NCBI GenBank assembly: GCA_031213475.1
Contig: JARUPZ010000005.1
Span: 13,277,260-13,341,259, forward strand
Origin: Nereocystis luetkeana
Lineage: Eukaryota; Sar; Phaeophyceae; Laminariales; Laminariaceae
Reading direction: 5' to 3'
Length of the DNA: 64,000 bases
Made by a program: the position numbers and the translations under genes. The notes below the pieces were generated by a model, which made no database searches, had not been told where the DNA came from, and saw nothing but the letters and a program-made list of their open reading frames with translations. Of the stretch, positions 48,081-62,000 are shown piece after piece. The stretch's first letter is position 1, and each line of letters begins with the position of its first letter.

Positions 48081-51000
48081 ATGGCGGACGGCGAGTCGTC
48101 CAACGTTCGGGTGGCCGTGAGATGTCGCCCGATGAGCTCAAAAGAAAAGGCGCTGGGGTGTCAGGCTATTATTTCGGTGAGTCCATGTGAATCACAACAA
48201 AAACAGCAGTGTGCATACTCGTACATGAGTCTACCGTCGCACCTATGTATCAAACTCGGCGGTGTCGGTCGTAATAAGGACCAAACACTAACTAACTGTA
48301 GAAGAAGGGCAAAGGTTTCGGCAGGGTCTTGTCAACGTGCGAAGTAAGGCCATGCCCTCGCGTAAATAAGGAGCCCTCGTATGTGATTGTATCCGGTACT
48401 TATACCACAACAATACCCCAATATTGACACTCCATTGGACGCGAACTCGTCGGAAGCACTCTACCTTATACCTACAGTACGAGTAAGACAGTACACGGGC
48501 GTCAACATGCGTACCTGGTACCAGGTACCTGGTAGTCGTTATCAGTTTTTTAGTCGGTCGTCTAACGCGAGCAACATACGAGGTGCGGCTTCCGCGGAAG
48601 GAACAATGGTGACTGATGTTGTATAGCCCAAGCGATGGGTCGCTTGTACCAGCGCAAAGTCTTGAGTTCCATTTTCTGTCGTGACACGTAAATGATGCAG
48701 GTGGAAGGCAACCAAATAAGCATCGCTGACCCGTCTGCGGCTGCGGAACCTGGCGGAAGCAAACGAGAACCAAAGGCCTTCAGCTACGACTTCGCGTATG
48801 ACTGGACCTCTAACCAAGAGGGCGTCCATCTCGACCTTGGGGCCCCAATCGTTGAGAAGGCCCTGCAGGGCTACAATGGTGATGAGCTACACGGTCATCG
48901 AGGAGAAGTGTTCTGATCAGTACTTGAGTACGTGGTCAGATCGGACAGCAACGCCACAGTTAGTTCGCGGGCGATGAAAACTAGGAAATGGCAGGCCTTT
49001 ATCCAGACTGATGTATTAGAAAGCAACGTGTGTTGTAGTGTATGTCCGTGTAGCATTAGCATCGTAGCGAGATCAGCAGGCAAGTGCCAAGCCCGCCTCC
49101 GTAAGTAGGTTTTTATATTTTTCCGTCGTTTCGCCAGAATGATCGACCGCAATACCTTTTCTTCAAATCGCTTCTTCTCAAACATCACAATAAATCGCTG
49201 TTCACACCATCCCTTCACTTACTATAGTGGCATCCGTGCCTGTCTTATAACAGAGATAGAGCCTCCACACACCAACACAAATTCCAGGACAAAAACAGTA
49301 CGATCGGCCTTCTTCCGAGATTGCCTGTAAAGGTTTCCCGAATGCCGCTCATCTGACCGTCGGCGTCTGCGGTTGCGCCGTGCAATGGTACGAACACCGC
49401 CCTTCCCTCTTCGGTCTTGGGGCCCCCAGCTACCATTTTTGCGTACGGACAGACAGGAAGCGGGAAGACACACACAATGATGGGGGGAGACACGCCCGAC
49501 GGGATCATCCCCAGGCTGAACTCGCAACTCTTCTCGGAAGTGAAGGTGCGCACACCCACGGCAGCATTACTTGTATTCATACCTGTTGGGGGCTCTACAG
49601 AGAGCATCGTGGCTGCCGTCGAGCCTGTCTTTGGCGACAAACACTGCCAGAATTCGCCATGAGGTAGGTATTGAGGTCTCCCTTCATGGTCTCGATTAGT
49701 TTCAAGGTGGGGGTATGAAACTGTACGAGTAGCGCGCAATTAGGTCAGTTGACGATATGCTGTACGTTTAGGGGCGTCAATGCCTCTTTAGACATAGTAT
49801 ACGAGGCGTTCTACGATAGACGTTCCCCCTGAATTTTCTGAGGCTCCTCATTTGAGGAGCTCCATACCTCACCCGAAAACTGACTCTAGCAAAAATAAAT
49901 TTGAGCCCCGATCTACAATCCCATGGCCCAAGTATACAAAGCGGTATTTTTCGAAACAAGATTGGCATAGCGACGATTGTGGGTCAAGGAGGCCCGTAAT
50001 TCGGAAAATAAATATCGGAAAAGTGCTACCTCTATCGTAGAACGCGTCATACCTGGTACTGCAGTACTACAGTAGGTTTAGTGTGGGGTAAGGGTAGCAC
50101 CTACCTGGTATACGTTCGGAGGCTCCTCACTTAATTATGGTGTAGAAGGCGACAACCAACCGCGAGGAAGGTTGAAACCTTCAGCAGGCCCGATACACAA
50201 AATATCTACTTCCTACGTAGGAATGTATCGAGCAGTCTCGAAAATTCCACTTCCCACACGTCGAATCGACCGATAAGGAAGGTATGCTTTGTTGGGTATC
50301 TTCTCCGATGATAACATTATTAACGCAGTCAATAAATAATACCTGGTAGTTGGTTTCGCCTTAAGAAAGTGCAATTCCCACGGCAGCACGGGTGCTAACC
50401 GATGCTAACGGGTGCTATATGATGTTAACTGATGCTAGCCGATGATAAGTGATGCCAAATGATGCTGACTGATGCTAACCGATGCTAACCGATGCTAAGT
50501 GATGCCAAATGATGCTAAGGCTGCCCGTGAAGGGGCAGGAGCGCCGTAAACCACCGCATCAGATTTGGTAGCGTTGTTGTAGTAATAGTTGTTCAATATG
50601 ATGGACGCGGCACAATTGTTCGGGATGCAATGCGCCCATCGAACGTAGACCGCCGCCACAATGCAAATACGCCAAAGGTTCCTCGTAGTACGGAGCGGCG
50701 TGACCAGATTAAAAATATAGCATGGCCGCAGGGGGGTCGTCTTCGGTTCACAGTAAAAAACGTGCCGGGCCAATCTTTACCAGGGTATTACTATTCACTC
50801 TTTGGACTCGCGGCGTCAAGTTTAAACCTATCGTTAACCTTGACCTTAACGTTAACGTTCACCTTGACGTTACCCTTAACATTATGAGTAACCGTAATGA
50901 CAACGTCAACAGGCGCTGACGACGGATACGACGAAGTGCATGGTAACTGTCAGCTATCTCGAGATTTACAACGAGGTGGTGCACGATCTTCTCAACCCCA

Positions 51001-52994
51001 AGAAGGATGTCAGCCTCAAGATCAGGGAGCACCCCGAACTGGGCATCTACGTTGACGGGTAAGTTGCGGGGAACTTCAGGTTTTCTGGCGCTTACGATAC
51101 CTGATGTTTCCCCCTTCACAGCTCCATATTTGAGGTTTGAAACCTGCATTTTTTTCCGAATCATTAGTCGTAGCATGGTGTTCGTGACCGATGGCGACGA
51201 CTGGGCTTTGCAGTGCGTGATAACGCCCACTGGCTATTTTTTTGGGGGCCAGTCAGTGTATTTTGTTGTTAGTCCTACTGCATTGGTGGACGCCGTATTG
51301 AATCGTTTAGTTGAGTTTGGGTGGAGGTGATGCCGCCCCGAGCAGTTGATGTGATGGAGGGTCCCAAAAGAAGACAGAGCACCAATTATAGTATATAAAA
51401 AGTACGAGTAGAGTAAGTCAGAAGCGGTAAACACTCGGTGTTGTCACCACCATCGTAGCTTTCAAGAATGCGCTCCGTGATAGCCGCGGTGCCTATTAGA
51501 TGAACGAGTGTTTTTTTGTTTCTTGATGCAGCCTCATAGCCATACAAATGGGGGCAATTGGCGTGTGCGGTAGCTCCTCAATCGCTGCAGCACCAGGCCG
51601 CTACGCTCTTGGGGGGTGCCTGCCGCTTGGTAGTCTGAAACGTTTGAATATTGAACCAATCAAGCGGATAAGCGGATGTCAAGCGAATCTTGACAACCCA
51701 CGCTCGTCTGTATCTTTCGTTGGCCAATTGAATACAGGTTGTGTGAACTTGTAGTGAAGAACGACACGGATGTGCTGACCCTGATCGAACAAGGCGGGGC
51801 CGTGAGAAAAGTGGCCAGCACTAACATGAACGAGAGGAGTAGCAGAAGCCACAGTTGCTTCACCATCAAGGTACGCTGGTTCGAACTTAGTTTGACGTGA
51901 ACGAGAGGAGTAGCAGAGGCCACAGTCGATTTACCTATCCTGCTTCGCCACTAAGGTCTGTATTGTTGTTGACATAAACGAGAGGAGTAGAATATGCCAC
52001 AGTTGCTTCGCCATGAATGCATGCAGCTTCATCACTAAGGATGCTGTCGACATTGACGAGAGGTGTCGAATACAGTACCTGGTATACGTATATCGTATCG
52101 TTCCCAGGACCCGTTTTTCTACCCGTTTTTCTCGCATTCGTGGCATCGTACATGCGCACAAGAAATAAACAGAAAGCAGGGAGCAGGAGGGAATGGCCTG
52201 TCTGTGTTAGAATGTCGGAGCACGGCGTCATATTATACCCCCGTGCGGGCGGACTACCCCCGTTACGCCTGAAAAACTAGCACGCCCTCGCGTGGGATAT
52301 GGCTTTTCTGCCGAAACCCCTAGCTGGTGCCTACAAGTTCGAAAGAGAGAAAATTCGTTTGAACAGGTGCTACAGTACTCGTAGGCACACGCTGTGCAGG
52401 TATGGGACACAAAGGGTTGAGGAAGCCGGAGCACGATAGAAGATAGTAAAATAACTCCGGGAGTGCTGTCACTCGCGCAGCCGCTAGCACAACTTTTACA
52501 GCTACGGCATACCAGCACTCCCCCACGCGTACGACACATGTGCTAACTCTACCCTCTAGGGAGTCAGAGGTCAAAACTAGCGATTCATATCATGAATACA
52601 GTTACGGCCATTGTGCGGTTGGGGAATGATGCGACTTGGCGCTCGAGTCATGAACACAATGCTAGGAGTCGCAGGGTGCGGGGGAAAGATATTGCTACCC
52701 CTACCCCTACCCCTGCCATACTGCTTAGCACTCACGCTGCTCGTAGACGGCACCAATGGTATCGTTGATCTGGCCGCTGTCTCGAGGTCCTAATCGGGAT
52801 AAAGTACGAGTACGATTGTTTGCTCCATACCCGTGCCTTGCGAACAATATGCTGCTGCTAGTGGTGCTGCCGCTGGCAATGTGATGCTCGTACGGTAGCG
52901 AATATTGTTAATAGTATCTCCCCAACCCTCGCAACCCGTGTATTCGTTCGACAACGATCATTCTACGCAATACCCGTGTCGAGCGAGCAAACTC

Positions 52995-53032
<38 letters not shown>

Positions 53033-56000
53033 GCTTCCGCTGCTGCCGTTGCTGTTGTTGCTGCCGCTGCCCTTGCTTTACCGGTACTGCTCCTGCTGCC
53101 ACTGATGATGCTGATGCTGCTGCTGGCGTTGCTGCTATTGCTAGTGCAGGTGGAAAAGAAGACGACGGAAGAATTGGGCGACGGGGTAACCCGTGAGACG
53201 AGCCTGAACTCGAAGCTCAACCTGGTGGATCTTGCGGGATCGGAAAGATCTAAGAAGACCGGCGCTTCTGGAAACACCCTGAAGGAAGGTTCCAGCATCA
53301 ACAAGTGAGTCCCAGATCGCGGTAGTAGGAAAAACTTGCCAATATTTGTCCAACCGACATGCCTGAATCAAGTACCCACAACAGTACTTGTTTGATTTTT
53401 TACCCTTGGTTAGAAACTGCATCATTGGAAATACGGTACAATCATCAAGACAAAAATCGTGCCTCGTTTGAGAAGCAGATTTTGATATGGTCACCTCGGG
53501 AGGATTGCGGATGGGCCATTTCGTTTTTGCCGGCTACTGCAGATTTCCAGGACAACATCATGAATATTCTTACATTGTTCGCCAACGTCGAGGGGCGTCG
53601 AATTTGTTGCAGGTTGGATCCGAATCCGTGTTAGGGGCAGCGGCTGCAGCTCGGTGGCAAGACCGGTCCTCGCTTCGAGTTTTAAATCTGCACACCTGTA
53701 TTTATGTCCCCCTTTTGGCATCTGAAAAACACAAAATTCCAAAATGACGCTGATTTTTGCGCAGTGGCTCACGAAGGGTCTATTTGAGAGTATGAAAGAG
53801 AGGACGAATCAAAGCGCCTTCGAGACCGGTGCCATCCTGAAAAACGGCAATATTGCGGCATTCCTATAATATGTCGTATGATACGAATGCGTAAAATACC
53901 GTACGCCACAATTGGTACGATGAGGGCCTATCTTTGACGACGCGAATCGATCCCTTCGGCGGAGACGTTAACTTCACCGACCGACCCTCTTTCTTCGGTC
54001 GCACTTGACAGATCTCTGTTGGCGTTAGGAAACGTCATCACCGCTCTATCGGAGGGGCGAAACGGCCACATCCCATACCGAGATTCGACCCTCACCAGGC
54101 TGCTGCAGGTGTCTATATCAACGATTGCATCCAGATTCGCACTCAGAAGTAGCGATACTTGGTTGGGGAAAATCACTCTGCGGTTTGCGTAGCACTTCAA
54201 CGGCACGTCTCAATACTCATGTACGAGGGCTTCGCCTGGATGCCAGCATTCGAAGAATGGTACTGCAGTAAGTACACGATCCGAACGGCTTCATTCGCGA
54301 ACGGCTTCACTCGCGAGAGAAAGACAAGCACGGTGGCAGGGCAGTCACCGGTAGACGGAGCTTCGTTCCACAGAATAAAATTCCGCCCATGATAGCCCTC
54401 AATCCATTTTTTCAGCCCGTGCCAACCCAATCAAAATGATAACGGCGTGGAAACGTCTGCTCGTGATTTTGTTCGGGTGTGGACAGGAATCGTTAGGTGG
54501 GAATGCCCAAACCCTTATGCTCGCGGCCATTTCCCCCGCCGACTACAACTTCGACGAGACGCTGGGAACCTTGAGGCAAGCTTTGGCGAAGAAACATTAG
54601 AGTTGGCCGATAAATGGTTTCACCCATCGGAAGTTCGTGCTTAGGGTTAGCTGCAAGCGTTGCACTCGCCAGCTTCGCCAGCCTTCGTAGCGATAGTTTT
54701 GCTTGCTGTCTTCAAGGCCCGAAGAAAAAAACTAGCGACCTTGAATAGCATCACGATAGGCTGCACTATTGTCGGAACACTGCTGTTTCGTGCAACACAC
54801 CCAGCACATCATTAAACATGAACCATGCAAATTGAAATAGGGTGCTCCTCCACCCCCACTCCCCCCCACATGCATGATATGAGTACACGCCCCCAAACAT
54901 TCGACGCTGTCATCCATGTGCAAGAAATCCCGCCTCACAAGGGGTTCTTAGTAGGATGCAGCTCGCTCGCTCTCCATGGACTCGCCACACAACTCCCGAC
55001 TCTTCGCGTTTTTTTATGGTGCAAGCAATTTCTGCCCGATCGGTGACCACCCGAAGTGCTTCGTCCGGGTATTTGTAAAGGTGCGAGGGTTGATGGTCAC
55101 ACGACTACGGCCATGCAAACAAAGGTGCACCCCTTCCTCTCGAGAGGGGTTGCCAAGACCGGAAGAGATCACCTATGGGGGACTTCTATAGGTATTGCTG
55201 CCCTTAAAAACGGGGAAGCTTATTCGGCACGAGGATGTCAAAACCCGGCGCAGGTTTTGAGCGAGCCGAGCGCAACATACACATACTTCGCAGGCGCCAA
55301 ACATATGCTAGAAGCAAACGACAACTGCTAAATATGCGGATGCGGGTGTTCACCAGAACATAAGGATTCTTGCGCACAGCATTTGGCTACTATCACTACT
55401 GCGGCACACGCCTTATACCGTGAGAGCCTGCCTCGGGAATAGGTGATGGAGACCATCCGCATTTCTTCTTGGGTTGTTTGACACACATACCTGCTCATGA
55501 TCATTATACCTGCCATTTCGGAAGTTAATGAGTGTACTCGATTTTCTTTTGTACGTAGCACCGCCGAATGTCGCCGAAGCACCCGGTTGCGCTGATTGGC
55601 CGTCGAGACAACCACTCCGAACAGATAAACACGACGAAGGTGATCGGCTATATGTGATACGCACAAACCTTGAAACACGTGGACGACAAACTGTGACAGA
55701 TACGCGCACCGAGCCAAGAGCATCCAGAACTCGATCAAATGCAACGAGGACGTGAACGAGAAGGTCATTCGGGAGCTGAAGGAGGAGATCGAGAAGCTGA
55801 GGCAGCAGCTTCTGAAAGGAGGCGGTGGGGGAGGGGGGGGCGAGGGCGACGGCGAAGAGGCTGCGGGGTTACAGGTGATCCTCCACGTGCTTGTTTTATT
55901 TACTTGCCTTCGGCGAGCTGGCGTTATTTTCACAGAAGAAAGGCAGCGAGGGTGACTGATTTCATACTTCTGACTAGTTTCCGGTACAGTGAGTACCCCG

Positions 56001-59000
56001 AGTTACGGGAGTGCCTACCGTAGACAAAACTCCACGCCTCCTCTCGACCCCTTTCCTCCTGGCGCCCCCCCCCCGTGCGCTCCCTTCGTACTGACCCCCC
56101 CGTGCCGACCGAAAAGGCGCGCATGGAAGAGCTTCTAACCGCCCAGCAGAGCACGTGGGAGGAGAAGGAAAAGCTGTCGCAGCAGTTGGAAGATGAACGG
56201 CAAAACAACGTCAACGCCGCCATCGGCCAGGTGATCATATTCATACAGCACAGTACTGTCAGGAATGCATTCCTGTTGCTAATACTGGTACATTAGCACT
56301 GTCGATACCTTGATACTACTAACCCATTGGCAATACTACTGCAGTACAGTCATAAACATAATGCATTTCTACTATTACGGCAACGTCAACGCCGCCAATA
56401 GACAGGTGATGCTGTTCCGACTACCATCTACTACAAGCAAATCATTTGCAGCCCACTTTCTCGATCGGCCGGTGTTGCGGGACTCACTGCGGAAGACCAG
56501 CATACTATAATACTGTAAACCCCTCAGATAAATGTTCTAGCGTTATTGGTAGGTTCAGGGGGAACCACAACCCTCAGACCGGGAGTGTTCGGCAGCTAAG
56601 GCGTGACAATGCGCTCTAGTTTTTATGCCGCTAAGATCCACATGGATCCATCGGCTAGATATTGTGCGGCTGCACGACCGTTACCTATTTTCCCTCCTTT
56701 TGACGAAGTTTGGCGGTACAGTACGTGACGACTTCGTAGGTAATACCAGCCATGCGGCACGCATACAAAGTACTGGTACGTAAACAAAACACCTGTACCA
56801 CCTGAAGAGATAACTATAAGCACTTCAGGGGTTATTATGTCGCAGCCAGGCAAACATAATGTTAACTGCACATTGAAAGCGGTATCTATCTCCACCACCG
56901 ATCTGCTAAATTCGCGTCCGATGGCGTTACGATATGACATGCTACAGGTGGTGAGCGAAGTGAAGGCGAAGAAGATGGAGACGATGAAGGGGATCAAGAG
57001 ACTACAGGGGCAGAAAGAAAGCCTAGCCAAAAAGCAGAAAATGGCCAAGGCGGAGTACGAGAAGGTATCATGTGTTTCATTGACATCCATACTGGCCCCA
57101 TACTGGCCCCATACTGGCCCCATACTGGCCCCATACTGGTACTGACGGTACTGACGGAACACGCGTGCTATTATAAGGCAGATGTAAGAGCAGTCTTTGG
57201 CTAAAATGGTTTCGAACTGACGCCCCCCCTCAAACGTTTAGCTAAAAAAAGCTCCTCTGTGCTACGTACTTAAATCATGGGTTTTCCCATCAAGATAAGC
57301 GTGCAATGTTTCTCGAAGCCAGATTTTGGAGTTATGGAGTTTCTCAAGAGACGAGCCTCACCAGAAATGAGGCGATACCCTGCCGTAGCTTGTATGCTTC
57401 GACAGACAGACACCTTTTGCGTCAACCGTAGCAATGGTTGCCACAACCGTTTTGCGGGGCACAGCCTCAACTCTCCTCGATCCACCAAGAGATAGGCTGC
57501 ACTTGATACATAGGAGTAGGATCGTGCAGAGCTTGTCCGAGGATAGGCATGTCGATTCGACCACCACTGCGGTACGGTAGACAAAACAAACGCGGTCCAA
57601 AATGTGACTTCAACCCATGGTAGATACTCTGTTGAAGCGTACTATATTGTATGCGGCTAGGGTGGCGATGGTGAGACGTGACCTCCACGGCTCGAACGTA
57701 TCGAATGTGCCCCTTCCAGACAATAACTTCCCGAATCCGTCGGGACTGAGCGAATATCAAGACGACACACATGTACTCGTACGGGGTGGGGTGGTGTTCT
57801 GGGAGGTTCATGGTCAGAAAGGCCACCATTGCTGTTCTCGTCTATATTGCACCGCTATCGCAAGGGTGTCCAGATTTGTTCGATTATCACCCTCAACAGC
57901 AAGCTTGATATTGCTCTATTGCACATGCTACGACGGTATTGTATGGTGTTTGCTCCCGAAAGTGATGCATCGTTTCCTATTAATAGGAATATATATTCGC
58001 CCCAGGCCTGCGCTTCATGCCTTCGGACGTGCTGATGACCACTTCATCCGATTTCTTCCGTGTCCCAAAAAACATACAGGTTGTTTCTCGTTATGTTCCA
58101 GAATGTCCGTACAAGCCTCGGCTATGGTGTTGATCTTTCGAAGTGGGTTGCAGTTTTTGTTTTTCTCTGGGACGGGAGAGGGAGTTTCCGTTGGTTCGAC
58201 ATGCAACCGACGTCACTGCGGTTTCGCACGTTCATATCTGGCGACGCTGTTTATTACACCAGGTGGAGCAAACAGACCAAAATCGATATCTTGTCACAAT
58301 GGTGCACAGCAGGCATTTGGAACGTTCGTACCCGTTAAAGCACCACCCGAACAAAAGCGAGCCCATCACCCAATGTTGCGCTGCATGCCTGGTGTACCGA
58401 ATAATACCATGCTTTCGGACGTTTGCACCTCCCCTTCATGAACCAAATAGACCAAAAGCGAGCTGCAGGCAGACATGACCCTCTACCAGCAGGCTCAAGT
58501 CGACTTTGACGCCTTCGAAGCAGGAGACCCCAAAAGGTGACTTATCGCTGCCAAGCTCAATGGTAGGCATCCGGCACTGATGTGAGGAGGCGGCAGTTTA
58601 GGTCCGTGAAAGAAGTAGTATACTAGTTTTAATATGGGGTTCCTAACGGTTGACTTGCGACGCGCGAATCTGGCGTCTCCTGGCGTCATAGGTGATAGGG
58701 GGGCGCCCTTGCTGTAGTCTCGAAAATAACAGTCGTTGCGGTTGCTCGTGACGCGGCGTGGCTTTCGGCATACACGTGCCGCTGATCACAGTGTACTATC
58801 AAGGCTGGCCCACGTGTGGGCAGGAAGTCAACGCCGTTCAAAAGTGCGGGCCTGTTTTCTCCACGCCAGCATAAGATCGGGGAAAACGCTGATCGTCATA
58901 TCGAATGATAGAATGTTCTAGAAATCCAGACACTAGTACCTGTTTTGACACTGTAAAATATGCACCACTGCCTGCGCAATACCAAAGCGTGTTGAAAGGC

Positions 59001-62000
59001 AACCGACACCCTTCTCCGCCGTATCTACACCCACGCCCCTGGCTCTCGCATGCTGCCACACCCTGACGCTGGTATCATTACGTGATGCTGGTACCTGGTA
59101 TGCTATAATATCCCGGCGTTGATGCCATAACGTGATGCTGGTATGCCAACGTGATGCTCGTACCTATAGCGTAGTAGTGCTGGTATTAGACGTACCACAA
59201 CCTGCAGTAGTGCTGGTGTCGGAACGTGATGCTGGCACGTATCACCCTCGTAACGTGATGCTGGTATCATATCGTGGTGCTGGTACTATGCCGTGGTACT
59301 TGTACCACAACGCCATGCTGGTATGACAACGCGATGCTGCTAGTAATAGTACAACGTGACGCCGGTGGTATACCGTATCGTAACGTGATGGTGACAGGGA
59401 CGAGACGGAGGGGTTGATGGGAGGCCTGTTGGACCGCATCGAGCAGAAGAGAGCCGTCCTCGTCGCGGCCAAGGAAGGGGCAGAGCGCGCGAGAAAGGAC
59501 ATGCGGAAGGTACGTCACGCATACAGTACGCTGCGGGAGCCTCCTTGCGTGGGCAAGGGGGGGGGGGGGGGGGGGGGGGGGAGAGGCGTCGGTGTACTGT
59601 AGGTCACGCGAGGGGCATTCCTAGAGGCTGCGACGAGGGCCCGTTCACCCCATTTGCACAGCCCCCACGTTCTTGGGGAAGAGTGTGTTGTCCTAAATTT
59701 CCGATGCTTGCTACTGGTTTCATCCCCTGCTTCCTTTTCGATTCCTGGATTTCCTGATCTATTTCCTAACAGGGGAATGCTACGTAGGCGTTCCTATTTT
59801 TTGCATTCTTTTCAATTTCCTGATTCAGGAAATATTTTATATTTTTCCTCTTTTCCCTGATTTTTGTTGGTCTAAAAAATAGGAACGCTTCGACAATAAC
59901 GGCCCTTTTAGAGTATGATGCTGTTTGCTTGCCCAGTAGCACCAGTATAAGGGGTAAAGATTGCCCAATACACGGATATGGTGTCGCTACCGTGTCGCTG
60001 CCGTGATGCTGCCGTTCAATACGAAGTCACCCGAGCAGCCCGGAGGTCATCCGGCCGCCTCCACGTGCTGCGCGACGTTTCCCCGCGGTAATTGTTTTGG
60101 CATGTCTTGTCAAGCTTCAACACCTCTGGCTGATCATGATCTAGATACTCTAGGGTAGTCCCTTACCTGCCGTTCTGAGAGGCTGTGTGAGATCTGCATA
60201 GTACAGCTCCAACCCAGGGAACACGTGCTGGATCATGCAGATCATATGCAGGTCCCACCCGGCAACATGGGCTACTGTGGACCGTACGTGCACGATATCG
60301 CGAATAGGTCTGCTTTGGAAGATACCAGGTATATATATCATGACGTGGAAATCTGATATATCTTATATATTTGATCTATGTATGTATCTGATCAATCTGA
60401 TCTATAGGATCTATCTGATCTATCTGATATATCTGACCCACCTGATATATCTGATGTATCTGTTCCGCCTGATCTATCTTATCTATCTGATCTACCTGAT
60501 CTATCTGATCTATCTGATATATCCGATCTGCCTGAGGTGTGCAAGCTTCTGCTGGTGGGATGAAACATATCATATAGATCTTGGGGGGCAGATAGAGTGC
60601 CAGATCCCTCATCCTGTACGATGTGCACAATTTACAATTTACAGTAGATCCTATTTGCCGGGTGAGATATGTATGACATGGCAAAAGTGACCACTGTTGT
60701 TGTTGTTGTTGTTGTTGTTGTTCTCACATTAACTCACACTTCAATGCAGTCCGTGGTCGCAGGACAGGCTCCAATAACTCTGGAGTGGAAGAAATACCTC
60801 GGTAGTAAAACAGAGGCAAAAACAAAAAACAAGCATACGCACTCCACCACTGCGGACACCAGGGAAGCAAAACGGAGACTATTGATAGCAGACAAAAACC
60901 TTAAAAAGAAGATGAAGGGAAGCAAAAAAAGCAAAACGAAACAAAACAAAAACAGTATAACTGCCTAGTATATGCTGCAGCCCCGTTTGGGGGACACACC
61001 GCTCAAATTCTAGGTTCTTGACACCCAAGACAGGGCTGCAGTCCTGCAGCAGATATGCTCGCCTCGTGGGATCGTATGGTACGGCTCTTGCTCAACATAT
61101 CTGGTGTCAGTTTAGCGGCCAATATGTACATACCAGGTACGTATGATCTAAATGATCTGCAGCATATAGATAGATAGATCGTGCTCGGGCCGAGGTGTGA
61201 AGTGTTTCTTAGAATTTTCACCTCCTATCCACATGCATTCATCATACTTACGGTTAAATAGGTGAGGGGGGGTCGGCTCTACCAGATGGCGGAAACCGCC
61301 GACGGTTTCCATGGTTATCTGATACAAGAGAAAGCGCGAAACAGATACATGAAGCAGCCTTGCAGTGTTTGTCTTGTACTGGTGCGTTCTGAGACTCCTA
61401 CTACGTGCCAACCTTTGCTGGCTGATGCATTCCGTTATCTGTTATAGTTGGACGCGCGGCTGACGGAGGAAAGGGCGGAGCTGGTGGCGAGTAACGGCCT
61501 TCTGGATCAGAACGAGCGCCTACGAGCAGCTATTGTGGCCGAAGAAAGGGAAAAATTTCAATCTGAAAAGGTGAAGAACGCCGTTGTATTTGTTCCTGCA
61601 CAAGGGCACAAGCAAGGGCACGAACAAGGGTACAAGGGCGGGAAAAACGCAGCAAAGCTTGATGTCGAGTGCGCCACATAAAACCCGAACCAATCGTGTT
61701 GTCACATTATTTTTAGCGCACCGCAGGTTTCGAGGGTGGTTATTTCAATCCCGGCACGCCCACTACTGGAGGGGAACACAGTTCACGGCGTGAAAACGCG
61801 ACCATAACAGGGGTTACCCAATAATAGCTCCGATGGTTGGTGGCTGCTGTACGATGATGCCGATGAATGGTTGAATGAGGCGATACCTGCCTGTACTCGC
61901 TATGTCGGAGCAGGCGTCTAAATCCTGTATATATCTTCATCGCGTAATTGTCTAGGGTGGAGGCTCTTCCCGCTACCTGGGAGGCTGTATACTACTATTA

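Noticed and set aside
50385-50520. CRISPR-like array
   Set aside because: Units are contiguous 10-mers with no spacers, in a eukaryotic intron.
51548-51754. Kinesin exon starting after the CAG at about 51530
   Set aside because: In phase it would read non-kinesin sequence to a stop. The acceptor at 51737 instead gives [16 protein letters not shown], which fits the motor domain.
57088-57139. Coding tandem repeat extending kinesin exon 11
   Set aside because: The open frame runs through it ([12 protein letters not shown]) but the exon has a GT donor at 57065 and the next exon joins in phase there.
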